NCBI RefSeq assembly: GCF_051106095.1
Contig: NC_135785.1
Span: forward strand, 93,847,001-93,911,000
Reading direction: 5' to 3'
DNA length: 64,000 nt
From: Pogona vitticeps
Taxonomy: Eukaryota > Chordata > Lepidosauria > Squamata > Agamidae
The translations under genes were made by a program, and so were the position numbers. Below are positions 44,001-54,769 of the stretch, in pieces. Positions within the stretch are counted from its first letter, which is position 1; each line of letters begins with the position of its first letter. The notes beneath the pieces were generated by a model that saw nothing but the letters and a program-made list of their open reading frames with translations, had not been told where the DNA came from and ran no database searches.

Positions 44001-46950
44001 ATCCAAAAGCCCACTGTTATCCATCTTTGCCTTATGCCATTTTATCTATATGTCTGTAAATTTTGGAGTACTCTGGAGTTTGCAGACACCTTCCTCTTGC
44101 ACAGAGATGATTGCGGTTTTGGCCACATAGGAAGGCTCTTTCTTGAGAAATTCATTCCCAAGTTTCATGTTAGAACATAGGATGTATGTACAGTATCTAG
44201 TTTGTTTCACTATGAATTGCATTTTCTTTCAGTGTTTTCGAGACTCCAAACCTATACAAATTTATCTGGGTGATTAGACTAATTAAAGTAATACAGTCAT
44301 AATGAAAGTGAGCATCATTTGTCAGTAAATATCCTCTGTGGTAATTTCTAAGGAACAGAACCCTCAGTTTCTTCACATTTACACACACTTCCTTTTCTAC
44401 TAGCAAACAAACCTAAAGCTGTCACAGAGGAAGTTGGACGGCTGATCCAAGACATTTTGTTGCCTGAGCGGCAAATGCTACCCACCAACCCACCCCTGTG
44501 AAGCTGCATAATGCTATAGTCCAGACAAGTTGTTTGAGACAGAAACGTTCACAAAGTCTTACTAATCTTGTGAAAACCTACAAATGCTTCTTTCTCACTG
44601 CCTTGCTGTTAAAATCCGATCTTAGTAAATTAAATAAGTACTGTAACCATTTGCTGGTTGAGGTAGTTGCCTCACTCTGCTTAACAGGAGCATCAGACCC
44701 GATAAACTAAATACTTTTTCAAGCATCTTGCAATTTAATGTTTAATGCCGTAAACAGACCAAATAAAGTCAATGGCCTTGTTTACATAGCACTTCAAGCC
44801 AAGAATCCTGGTTTAATAAATCACCAGTTAAGAAACCAGGAAGAGAAAATTCCATATTACATATGAACCTGAATTATGCAAATCAGCAACAAGCTCTGTT
44901 CGGTTTCAATAATCTTCAGTGTCCATTTCAGGTATAACATAAGTCATTCCCTTCTTTCTTTTCTTTTTCTTTTTTGCTTGCTTTCAAGAAGGTATGAATA
45001 AAGAGGGCGCAATCAAGACTGCATGTGCCAACATGGCACTCATATACATTGTGGTTTATTAAGCCTGAGCAGTTTAAAAGGATGTGATAGTGAGATATAA
45101 CATAGAGGGAATATGGTTAGTATACCATTTTGCTCTCTCTGCAAACCAAAGTTTTGTTCCTAATCCAACTACCTTCAAAAAGACAGGTTCTGGAAACAGT
45201 TTAGACAACTAATTTAAATTCTTGGTAGAATCTGCATGTAATGTTTGCTTAGAAGGTGTTTGCTTAGAAGGTAGTCTATAATGTAGGGTTCCTACAACAG
45301 TCGCTTGCAAGTAATTACTGTTAAACTCAGTAGAACTTATTTCTGAATTAACATGCATAGGCTTTAAATCAGCTGCAACAGGTATGTATAGGTGCTGTGA
45401 AATTTATATACTGTATTCCTGACATAAAACAACAGTGTGTTAAGTATTTTTTCTTAATTAAAAGTTTCTACAATTAATCTCCCGCCGCCCCATATATCAA
45501 ATTAATTTCAGTATTTAAGCAATATATAAATGCTGTTTACTTCAGGGTCAAATGTATGGCTTCTTTGCTTCTAGAACTTATTTCAAAGTCTGCATGTTCT
45601 ACAGCTTCACCAGATGGAGACTGCAACTTGGTGTTGAAGTATTATGACTTCTTCTTCTTGCTTCTTACATAACAATATGTTTCTCTAAGGTGTTTTCTGA
45701 GAGCCACATAGCTGCATAATAAATGTTTAATATTTACTCAGTTGTGGCCCACAGCTTAGAGCCCTTGTCCAGCATATTTTGTTCTTTTGAGAATGTAGGG
45801 CCTTTCCTCCTCCTTTTCCCCACCCCGAACCCCATAGATCCACTCTTGTGGAATGCTGCACAGAATCGGATGAGCCATTGCAGTGCGCAGTGGACACGGG
45901 TGGCCCAATTCCCTTCTGACAAGCATAGCCCATTTGGTGACCTTTGGCAGGGAGAAGGGATGGTGGACTGTTCCCCTCTTGCACTGGCCCAACAAAGGAG
46001 AGCGCTTGAAGCCCTTTGAAAGAAAAGCAACAGCAAAAGGCATTCTGCACCAGCAACACAATCCTTACTTTCTGAAACAGCAACTTGCAGTTTAATGGAC
46101 CTTTTTAGCCAATTACATACAGTGGACCCTTGACTTACAGACGGCTTGACTTACAGACTTTTTGAGTTACAGACTTCTCTGGCCGCAAAATTTAGGTTTG
46201 ACTTGCAGACTGAGATTTGACTTACAGACCAGAAAAAAACCAAAATGGAACAAAAACGGCCTGTTACGGGATTAATCGGTTTTCAATGCATAGGTCAATG
46301 GAGACTTGACTTACAGACTTTTTGACTTGAGAACCGCCTTCCAATATGGATTAAGTTCTCAAGTCAAGACCCCACTGTACACTTTTAAAAACTGAAACCT
46401 TCTGTAGCCGTGCATTCCTGCTGTGTCGGAAGAGGAGTGCAAGTCTCCTATTTTAAAATTACTGTTTATGTATAGGCTTTTCACAAGTATTTCAATAAAA
46501 TTTCACCAGCAGCAGCACCAACTGCATCACACTAGAACAGCCGCCCGCCCTCCCAAGTACAAGAGGCTTTCACTCTAGTAGCAACATTACCTCCACATTC
46601 CTACATGGGGGTTAGATATTCCACTACATAGGGTAGCACTAGTATAAATCGCTGAGCATCATAGTCAAGAGAAGAGGAAATAGTCAAGGACAAGTCAATC
46701 CCTACATTTTAGATTGCAATTCTATTCACTTAAGCAGGAGTAAAGAGTCCCTGAACTGAGAATTACTTTTGAGCAGACATGCATAGAACCGCACTGTTAG
46801 TCTTATGTGTTTTTTTTGCTACATAGTCCTACACAACTTAATGAGATTACAAAAAGAACAGCCACTTGCAATTTTACCTTGTACTATGCATCCCATAAAG
46901 AGGATTACACAGAGAGCCACGAAAATCCTCCCATTACATCTGACAAGCAT
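37799..46950 (-). CDS. SRGN: SRGN, serglycin core protein (three exons, complete)
   Basis: Joined coding exons in transcript order: 46950-46878, 39619-39469, 38009-37799. GT-AG introns, matching phases, 435 nt = 144 residues plus stop (human is 158). Serglycin is the core of the chondroitin/heparin proteoglycan of secretory granules in haematopoietic and endothelial cells. A signal peptide covers about residues 1-25 (hydrophobic IFVALCVILFMGCIVQG). The conserved exon 2 domain has RGRYMRVRCRPD and NCIEEQGP with Cys38 and Cys47, a likely disulphide pair. Exon 3 holds the glycosaminoglycan region: only three Ser-Gly pairs (Ser89, Ser95, Ser105), amid acidic residues, versus the long SG repeat of mammals. 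The C-terminal tail is acidic, then basic. It lies upstream of VPS26A on the same strand, as in other vertebrates. Confidence 0.92.
38010..39468. other. SRGN: SRGN intron 2
   Basis: 1.46 kb. Contains a decayed interspersed repeat at about 38370-38445 (TTAGGCCAACTAAAAGACAC ... ACTTCATCAGGTATGATG) and T-rich runs. No further exon seen. Confidence 0.6.
39469..39619 (-). CDS. SRGN: SRGN exon 2 (conserved N-terminal domain)
   Basis: Completes Gly25 and codes for residues 26-74: APAQRGRYMRVRCRPDARFA, NCIEEQGPSFAIPDGRTANM, ILPPNADPS, plus two bases of Leu75. The acceptor is TTTTCATCAG|GG, the donor TCACT|GTAAGT. The RYMRVRCRPD ... NCIEEQGP pattern is the most conserved part of serglycins. Confidence 0.95.
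39666..39733. repeat. 34-bp tandem duplication (SRGN intron 1)
   Basis: Two identical 34-bp units (39666-39699, 39700-39733) beginning CAATATCTTGTAATAATATG, about 47 bp upstream of the exon 2 acceptor. Confidence 0.95.
40632..43347 (+). mobile_element. BovB (RTE-clade) LINE, broken (SRGN intron 1)
   Basis: Starts with the BovB-type leader (GGATTGCTGCCTTATCATGG, then CAAGCCACTCCAGTATCTTT). The endonuclease piece at 41053-41280 reads INIDILGISELKWTGMGKF and RRNGVALIVNKRV. RT pieces follow at 42316-42660 (NNKASGSDDIPVELFKIL) and 42772-42999 (GVRQGCILSPSLFYLYAEYI). The segment just after LFADL near 43040 is missing, so the YADD box is absent, and sequence jumps to the 3' region. The end reads GAGTCGGACACGACTAAACA with a CAA-rich tail, the hallmark BovB 3' end. 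Several frameshifts and stops; 5' end approximate. BovB is the family famous for spreading between squamates and other animals. Confidence 0.9.
43348..46117. other. SRGN: SRGN intron 1, right part
   Basis: Mostly unique-looking sequence. A decayed hAT-like bit with CTACAATTCTCATCAG lies near 43636. Several overlapping open frames at 45720-46095 occur on both strands, which argues against any being a gene. Confidence 0.5.
46120..46377. mobile_element. Tigger-like MITE, 258 bp, apparently chimeric
   Basis: TA borders (46118-46119, 46378-46379). The left end CAGTGGACCCTTGACTTACA is followed by repeated TTGACTTACAGAC. The right end is almost the same as the right end of the 514-bp MITEs (GAACCGCCTTCCAATATGGA, then TTAAGTTCTCAAGTCAAGAC). 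It lies in SRGN intron 1, 0.5 kb from exon 1. Confidence 0.9.
46878..46950 (-). CDS. SRGN: SRGN exon 1 (signal peptide)
   Basis: The minus strand codes MLVRCNGRIFVALCVILFMG and CIVQ, plus the first base of Gly25. The donor is CAAG|GTAAAA. The VQG junction and phase match the mammalian gene, where exon 1 also encodes the signal peptide and ends at VQ|G. The ATG sits about 120 bp downstream of an ETS/CRE-like pair. The exon is too short to be found as a plain ORF. Confidence 0.88.
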
Positions 46951-47068
46951 TTTTGTTTTGACCTGGGTACTTCCACACTCCGCCAACCGTCTCGGCTATT
47001 TTGAAAATGTGACAGGAGAGTGATTGCCCTAACAAAAGGTTTATGAAACCTCAAACCCAACCCAGGAC

Positions 47069-47086
47069 TTGCGTCACAACTTCCTG
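47069..47086 (-). promoter_or_regulatory. SRGN: SRGN promoter: ETS site plus CRE-like site
   Basis: The minus strand reads CAGGAAGT (47086-47079), 2 bp, then TGACGCAA (47076-47069). The first is a good ETS/PU.1 core. The second is a CRE / C/EBP-like variant. I recall that the human serglycin promoter relies on an ETS site near -80 and a CRE near -70, in this order. The implied start site would be near 47000. Confidence 0.6.
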
Positions 47087-47099
47087 AGCTCGGAAAGTG

Positions 47100-48718
47100 A
47101 CACATCCAACATCAAAACTGAACTTTTTTTCTGAAGTTTTCAAGCCACTTGTCGCTGAAAGAACATTAGCTGAAGGCTTCCAGTACCTACTTATATGTTC
47201 CTACTTTGAAATAAGTCTCTCCAAATTCAGAGGGAGATGCTAACCATCAGTCATTCATAGGAATGCAGCTTTAAGTTTAATTTTTAAAGAAATTAGAATT
47301 AAGTATCACAGTTTCATGCTGCAGTCCTATAGTATTAGCTGGAGTCTGAGGAGACTTCATAAGACTTAATTATTTGCCATGCAAGTAATTTTTAACAAGT
47401 TTTTGTTTTCAGGTAAGTAAGGGTCCACCCGGCTGACTTTACAGTAAATTATTTCATAATGAGATGAGCAACATCATTAACTAAATAATAATATTAAATA
47501 TATACAGCATAACATAGTAGATACTGTATTTGAGTAATAGTACAGTATTATTGCTTCTTCTTTTTACTGTCTTAGTTCTTGTAACCCATCATGAGAAAAC
47601 ATATTATGCATCATAGATATATGGTATTAAAATGTTACTACTGTACTCCTGTCATGCTTCTTAGCTTCCTAGGGTTGATTGTCTCTGGAAGGAAAAACAC
47701 TGAAGCCTTCCAGCTTCTTGATCATTTGTTTTCAGGACCCTAAATAGGACAGTGGCACTTCACCAAAATACTCTCAAGGAGAAGTTCTTGAGCGATGAGC
47801 CTGGTTGCAGTCTAGGCATTTTAATGCCTAGTTATATCTTTATAACAAACCAGACTGCACAGATGACCCTCGTCAAAGTGAGACATTAGCTAAAGTGAGG
47901 CAATCACGTCAAGTGGGTCAGTGGTAGAACAGACAGCTGCCACCACTCCTCCCCATTCTCCTCCAGATTGCCAAAGTGTTTCCCAAAGCTCACTAGCTTT
48001 TTCAACAATGCCTGACTGCAGCAGATCCATACATTGTAGAGTATACAGTAATGGAGAAACAATAGCGTTCCCCTTGGGGCAGCAGCTGCTTTATCTTTCA
48101 CCCTCTTCTTCAGCTTCTATAGGTAATATAAGAGAGTTGTCACTGCCGCCACCACCACTATTCATGCTGCCACTCTTCATAGGGACCCGGAGCACATTGC
48201 GAAAGGGGGTGCACACTTTACTTCCTACCATAAGAGCAGGAGACTTAGTGCTTTCTTGATCTCAAATAAAGAGATCCCATTAAAACAGGCCTAGAAGATT
48301 CCTAGATGGATAACAACAGAGGAAATGTCGACACAGGACATGGTCGCACTGGATTTCTTGTGCCATCTTCCCAGCCTGTATTTCTTCACCAAACTTCTGC
48401 TTGTTGTCTCTCTTTCAAAACATTTCTTGTTGGGATGTGTGGGTATTTGAAAAGTGCAAATCATAATGGTGAAAGGCAGGTAAATGAACAAAGTACACAT
48501 TTCTGACATTAAGAGAGGAGTTAGGATGGCAAATTTTGAACTGGCAAGCCTACTAACCATAATACTGTTTTATTTTAGTTTAACATCTTTGGCTGTGAAT
48601 TCATTTGTCACTCTAGTAGACTGCCATTCATTATTCAGAGATAAGACAAAATATGTAAAAATGTATTTCTTCCTTTAATAAACAGTTAAGTGATTCTGAC
48701 AGTTTATATGTGAGATAC
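47100..48718. other. Region upstream of SRGN, nothing recognised
   Basis: AT-rich, no named repeat. A 65-codon minus-strand frame at 47904-48101 and a 112-codon plus-strand frame at 47921-48259 overlap each other and lack features. Confidence 0.45.
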
Positions 48719-48803
48719 AGAGCCAGTGTGATTTAGGACAGTGGTTCCCAGCTTTGGGAAGCCTTAGCTCTGCTGGCCATGGTTTCTGGGAGTTGCAGTC
48801 CAG

Positions 48804-48805
<2 letters not shown>
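48719..48805. repeat. SINE head plus hAT-MITE fragment
   Basis: AGAGCCAGTGTGATTTAG (SINE-like head) runs into CAGTGGTTCCCAGCTTTGGG ... TTTCTGGGAGTTGCAGTCCA, a decayed relative of the hairpin MITE at 57168-57303. Confidence 0.5.
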
Positions 48806-48834
<29 letters not shown>

Positions 48835-48862
48835 GGAGGGAGGGAGGGAGGGAGGGAGGGAG
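48803..48862. repeat. Compound microsatellite (AC)n(AG)n(GGGA)n
   Basis: Three adjoining simple repeats: CACACA, then GAGAGA, then GGGAGGGA units. Confidence 0.95.
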
Positions 48863-48864
48863 AT

Positions 48865-50835
48865 TCTTTCAACTGGGGCAAATATAGGGACAATATCAAG
48901 CAACCCTCAAACAGGCCATAAGATAAGGCTTATGGGAGCAACCATATATTCTCTGAACTTCCTTCACAATCAAAACCGTTCTGTCACCATTACCATAAAC
49001 CCATCTGCTGTTTGAACAATTTCAAATAAGAAAGACGAGGCAAAGACAAAAAAGCACATGAACAGGAGTTGTGGAAAGGACCAATGTGAATTATTTCTCC
49101 TGGTTCTTGTTTCCTATACTGTGTATATTTTAGTCTGCAGAATCTTGTTAGTCTGTTGCTGCAAAAATAAGAAATGTTATACAAAAATAAGAAGGCCTTA
49201 TGTTCCTTCAAAGATTAACCAATGTAGCTAATGTGGTGGGCTGTAATCCACAAAAATGTATGCCAAAAATGTTGCTTCCCTAGGGTTTAAAAAATTAGAT
49301 GCAATAAGCAGCCTCTGTGGGAAGCTAATTGGGCAGAATGACTCTGTAGCTTCAACACTGTAGCAGTTTCCTTTGTGTCATAGAAAACTTTTGCTGATAA
49401 TAATATTGTACTTTCCATGGAATTTCTTCAAATTGTGAAAGAAATAAAAACCATATATCACTGTAACAAAGTGATACACATACAAAAAGTTGGCTTCTCC
49501 AGCAAAAAGCATGCTATATTTTCCTGGCTGGTTCTCTCATTTGGTTCTGGTATTTAAAACTGTTTTTTAAATCCAAGATCTGAGGAGCAAAATCAAGTTT
49601 GTGGCAGCAGTACTTGAGGATGACAAATGAAAATGCATACATATACATGTTATAAATAGGAGAGGGAATTCATGCTAACAATGAACCCCCTCTTCTTTTA
49701 TATGAATTAAACATAATATGTGCTGTAGTAAACCTAAGTCGTTGCAGAAGGTATTTAAACAAATAAACAAAAATCAGAATGGAAAGGTTTTTTTTGGGGG
49801 GGGGGGAGGTCTTACTTTGACTATTGACACTAGTTCCTATCCTGCATTGTGTGGACATCAGGATGTAATGTTGCTATTGTGGGTGCCAAGAAAGTTAAAC
49901 AAATGCTCTTTGACCAGAAGTTAGTCTCCAGGACAAAAATGGCTGAGGATGAGTGACTGGGGAGAGGAGTGTAAGCCAGGGGAAGTTTAGCACTTCCCCA
50001 TACTTGCCCGTACAGTGGTAATATAGCCTTGCCTCTCCCGATCCCACTTTCAAGGAGTTCAGGAGCAGGAGCAACAGCACCACCACCACTAGCCTTGCCT
50101 TCTATGGCGACTTTTTTGGAAATGAACATAGTGTGGGTCTGGCTCACCAGAAGGGGTGTGGGCATGGAATCTTTAGGGATATGTTATCCCCCACAACCAC
50201 CCTTTGGCATGCCAGGTACATCACCTTGGGTGGATGAATGATTAGGCGACATCTTGCAAAAAGACGAAGGAGTGAGAAAAAGAGGAGGGAGGGGAGATCC
50301 ATCTGGGGAAAAAAAAAAAAGAATGTGCAGGGACTAGAGGATCTCCAGCCCGGAGAAAAATGTAGCAATTGCCGATATAGTCTTTGCTTTGCCTTTTAAT
50401 ATTATTTATGATAAAGATGTTCATAATCAACATAAAAATAAACAAGCAGCAAAATTATATTTCAGACTCAACTTTTCCAAACAGAAGACTTGAGATCCTT
50501 CTCCATCATTGATTCCTCCACATGATGCCTAACATCATAGCCCAGTGACATCAGAATAGGCAGTCTCCTTTCCTTTTGCATTTTGCAGGCAATAGCAAAA
50601 AACAGGCCCACTGGGCACAGGAAAAGTCAGTTTTAACATCATGTATAAAGTACATAAGGAAAGGACTGAAAGGCGATTCCATGAGAGATGCAGTCAAACA
50701 CCATTTTATTGAGTGAATAAAAGCTTCTCTAGATCATGCCCACTCAAACTGGTGAAAAAAAAATACAAACAAAAATTCAGTAACAACATTATTATAAAAT
50801 TTCAAATAAAAAAGGGAGAAGTATAGAATATTTTT
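48865..50835. other. Gene-poor stretch
   Basis: Holds a decayed copy of the GTTAGTCTGT-type repeat at about 49130-49260 and a poly-T/G run near 49787-49808. No exon or RNA gene supported. Confidence 0.5.
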
Positions 50836-50839
50836 AAAA

Positions 50840-51760
50840 TATTTTTTTTAACATAGGGTAACAGGAAAGAAAAAGGGATTGAGGTTAAGGGGAAGAGGAG
50901 AAACAATGACATACTAACATCCATTCTATACATATTGCCATATCAAAATTCCACATTGCTCTTTTTTACTATTTTCTGCCTTCCAGATTTAAGTTCTCAT
51001 TTTAATGCATGTTCTTCAAGTGATGTCTGATGACTCAAACCATTTGCAGAATAAGTCCCATTTTTCAGTTGCCTTTTGTAGAGGACAGTCCTTCATCACT
51101 TCTGATAAAATGTCCATTTCCGCTGTTTCCCATATCTTCTCTATTAGATCTTCTTGTTTCAGTACCGTCAGACTTTTCCAGTTTTCGGCATAAGGAATTC
51201 CAGCTGCAGTAACTATGCATATAACTATATACTTCTTTGCCTTATCTATGTTATCAGGTATCATACTTAATAGAAACATTTCTGGGGTTAATGGAACCTT
51301 ACAAAGCAATATTTGTTGCAGCACAGCATGCACTCTTTTCCAGTACTGTTTTGCTACTCTACATGACCACCACCTATGATAATACGTAGCTTCCCACATG
51401 TGCTTCACATTTCCAACAGACATTTGATACATCTGTATACATCTTTGACCATTTTTCTGGAGTCATATGCCACCTGTAAAACATCTTTTATATACAGTAT
51501 TCTCTTTAAAATTAACCAATCTTGTAAGCTTTATATTATTTTGCCATATTTTCAACCATTGATCAATATCAATATTATGCCCTATGTTTTATGTCCACTT
51601 AATCATACATTCTTTAACCATTTCATCTTGCATTTTGATTTCTAACAGATAATTATACATTTTCTTAACTATTTTATCTTTTGAGCCTAATAAAAGTTTA
51701 TCAAATGTCGTTTGTTCTGAATAAAAACCCTCTATTTTGTCTTAGAAGTGTAAAGTGTAG
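50840..51760 (-). mobile_element. L1 LINE, 5'-truncated 3' fragment
   Basis: The minus-strand frame at 51016-51432 reads VGNVKHMWEATYYHRWWSCR, then VAKQYWKRVHAVL, the C-terminal region of L1 ORF2 (compare the ECKVVKKFWELIF zone of the L1 at 3597). The left side is A/T-rich as expected for the 3' end. Sequence upstream to about 51760 is frameshifted L1. Different subfamily from the first L1. Confidence 0.82.
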
Positions 51761-54390
51761 AATATTAAAATACAATACAGTCAGCATTTTAAAAAATCCA
51801 GATCCACAGTTATAAAACAGTAGCTTAAAATATATCAGTTGATATCCTTCCAAACTCATTTGTTTATTTGTGCATGCAATCCAGTGTCATCTCTTCTAGC
51901 AGTATCAATGCAGGGTCTTAGACAAAGGTTTTATGTAACATATACTACTGGATCAGTCAAGCTACAGGTGCCAAGTATTGGACACAGAACATTCTTTATG
52001 AAAGCATGTCCTCTGTCACTAAACGGTGGTATCTCCCCTGAGGTATGTGACTCACCTCTGGAAACACTAACAGTGCTTCTGAATGTCTAGTGCAGCTCAC
52101 AAGAGATTATGCCAAAGTTAAGCATAAAATCAATGTTGTGAGTGAGAAAGATTCATATTTTAAGAAAGAAAAATAAAACATGGGCTCTAATTATCTAAAA
52201 ATCAATGGGTTTAGTGAGTGATAGGTACAGAGTTGACTTTAAAACAGCTATCAGGACAAAAATCTGATGTTCTTACTGAAGATTATCTAGGCACTGCCCT
52301 GAAGGGAGCTGCCACTTTCTCAAACATTATGATAAATCCCTCAAAGTTTATCTTGCAGTTCAACAGTAATCTCATAATCATAAAGTTTCCTCCCTTAGTA
52401 TTTAACCCTTTTTGCAGGATTCGGAATAGAACACTACAAAGCTGCAACTCGAGTATCTGTTTCTCCTTGAGTAATCATTAATTATCCTGTCCAATATCAT
52501 TACCTGGTTCTACATGCACAATACTCCGTTGTACAAGTGGTGGGCCTTTTTCAGGGTTTGAGCAGGTAGTGTTCAGTATCATCTTGTGAAACTGGAAGAC
52601 CTGATAAAAACAATTATGGCAATCTGTATTTTGCCCAACACCAAACCCTAAATTATAGAACACTGTGACTGGAGCATTAATCTTAGTAGGGTAGTGTGAA
52701 AGGATAAGAAGCAGTAAAGATCCCCGCCTGTAAGAAAAAAAAAGGTAGCTTTGTACACTTAGCAATTTGCCAAGTGCCAATAATTATTTTGTGTATATAT
52801 ACCCACTTGGTATACAAAATGGATTCACCAAGGATAATCTGACTACTTTCCTGATGACCAGATTTTTAATCAGGTGTGGTTGCATCTGGTAGGATAATAC
52901 AGAAAATGGCCTTACTATGTGCCATTAATGTTAATCTCAATAAAATTTCATCTGCCTGAACAATGAATGCATTTTACATATTCTGTTTTTCACAGACAAT
53001 TGCACTGAGGCAGAAAACATGTATTATGTCCACCAAAAGAAGCAACAATCCTTTGAATTCCCCAGAACTTGGAAATATACTTTGTAAATACTATTTGTCC
53101 TAGTTACCCATTGTAGTGTTTAACAAGTCATTTGTTTACCTGATCCAGTGTTGGAGAAGTGACTAGTTACATTACTTGCTGCATTGCTTGATGTTTATCA
53201 ATACTTTAAACAATTATGAATATATAGACATTGGTGTAGAACTTTTAAAATTTGGTTCAAAGTGCTTATAAAAATATATATTAAGTGCACTTTAAATTTT
53301 ATTTTTGAAATTATTTACATAGTGTTGCTTGATACACAAATTCACTTTGTTCCCACACTGTATGTTAGGTTTAAATTACAACTTTGCTGTATGCATGTTA
53401 TTGAAAAAAATTAACTTATTGCAAATAACTGCTACTTGTGGCAATTACTGAAGTCCTGCAATTTCCGCCCTCTGGGTAATTTCTAAAATAAATTAATGTT
53501 CTTGTCTTGAAGATATGGCATTGCACATCTCCTGTCTCTCTCACAAGCAGCCACTGTTGTAAAAACACAGGCTAGCTGAAGTCAAGACATAAACACATTG
53601 TTGTAGATTTTACCTGGGATAGGCCCGGATTAAACCCAATGATGCCAAAGGAGGCATTCAGTGTATATTCACCATAATCTATAGCTCAAGTTTAAAAAGC
53701 AGCCATTATCCACATATGGACAGAACCATCGGTAGCGTACCCAGAACGATGTAAAACTAGAAAGTCACACGACACATGGTATTGTCTTTCATTGTTAGAA
53801 GCCACCTTGGGTCCTTTTCAAGGAGAAAGGCAGGGCAAAAATGTTTTAAATAAATAAATAAACTTTGGACCAAAAGGTAAACAATATTTTAAGCCACATG
53901 TCAAGTATATTAAGAGCTTTACATTCTTCCAAGGTATTAATTTAGTAAAAGAGATTAAGTGCCTGCGAGTTCCGTGGGCCTGCCTGCTGAAGGGGACACG
54001 TATGGCTCATGCTTGGAATTATTTCTGAAATTCACAAGTGGCTTACAATGAGCCAATAGGCATCTGGTGCTTCAGGATGATGGCCCATCTATAGAATAAT
54101 GCCAGTTTCCAGTTTACAGAAAATAACTTTCCCTCAGGGAATCATATAATTAGTTTAATTCATACATATATTGTTTTAAATGGCAGATATATTAAAAATG
54201 CATTTCACTATCAATGCACAATGGACACAAATAGCTGGCTAGAGGTAAAACCATGGATTACAACTAGAAAAACATGGATTACAACTCAGCATCCCCGGAG
54301 GTTTGTACAACGCCGTGGTCCTCCACATCTATTTCTGTCAAGGTACAGTACTATCTCTCCAAAAATTAATAAAACCACCCAACTCCATAA
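51760..54390. other. Gene-poor stretch with one candidate exon
   Basis: Mostly unique AT-rich DNA. Includes the splice-bounded open segment at 52504-52727 (listed separately) and an L2-like tail at about 53795-53862 (AAGCCACCTTGGGTCC ... AAATAAATAAATAAA). Confidence 0.5.
52504..52727 (-). CDS. Candidate orphan exon (unassigned)
   Basis: 224 nt on the minus strand between a strong acceptor (a run of T, then CTTACAG at 52728 and beyond) and a donor (CCAG|GTAATG). One frame is open throughout (74 codons), with visible stretches SLLLLILSHYPTKINAPVTV and GQNTDCHNCFYQVFQFHKMI. I do not recognise the family. It lies 5.5 kb upstream of SRGN on the same strand. An open frame of this length can arise by chance, so treat it as a candidate only; it could be an exon of a noncoding RNA, a repeat remnant or nothing. 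Confidence 0.25.
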
Positions 54391-54403
54391 TTCCCATACT
54401 GTA
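54391..54403. repeat. Target site duplication, left (Sauria-type SINE)
   Basis: TTCCCATACTGTA, repeated perfectly at 54757-54769. Confidence 0.93.
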
Positions 54404-54756
54404 GGTAAAGGCAAAGGTTCCCCTTGACAATTTTTGTCCAGTCGTGTTCGACTCTAGGGGGCGGTGCTCATCCCCGTTTCCAAGCCATAGAGCCAGTGTT
54501 TTGTCCGAAGACAATCTTCCGTGGTCACATGGCCAGTGCAACTTAGACACGGAACGCTGTTACCTTCCCTATTGATCTACTTGCATTTGCATGCTTTCGA
54601 ACCGCTAGGTTGGCGGGAGCTGGGACAAAGCAACGGGAGCTCACTCCGTCGCGTGAATTCGATCTTACGACTGCTTGGTCTTCTGACCCTGCAGCACAGG
54701 CTTCTGCGGTTTAGCCCACAGCGCCACCACGTCCCTTGGCGCCACCACGTCCCTCG
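54404..54756 (-). mobile_element. Sauria-type SINE (tRNA-derived, BovB-like tail)
   Basis: On the minus strand it begins with the tRNA-like head GGGACGTGGTGGCGCTGTGG, has a B-box-like GGTTCGAAAGC (54603-54593) and ends GAGTCGAACACGACTGG ... AAGGGGAACCTTTGCCTTTA. The tail matches the BovB 3' end, which is how these SINEs borrow the LINE machinery. Perfect 13-bp target duplications. The first 19-20 bp of the head are duplicated (54737-54756). Confidence 0.93.
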
Positions 54757-54769
54757 TTCCCATACTGTA
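54757..54769. repeat. Target site duplication, right (Sauria-type SINE)
   Basis: TTCCCATACTGTA, identical to 54391-54403. Confidence 0.93.

Noticed and set aside
45720-46095. Cluster of 70-118 codon frames in five of six frames
   Set aside because: Openness on both strands points to composition; no splice sites, domains or start context support any one of them.
48141-48260. Possible Ser/Pro-rich plus-strand protein end
   Set aside because: No conserved motif and it overlaps an equally plausible minus-strand frame.
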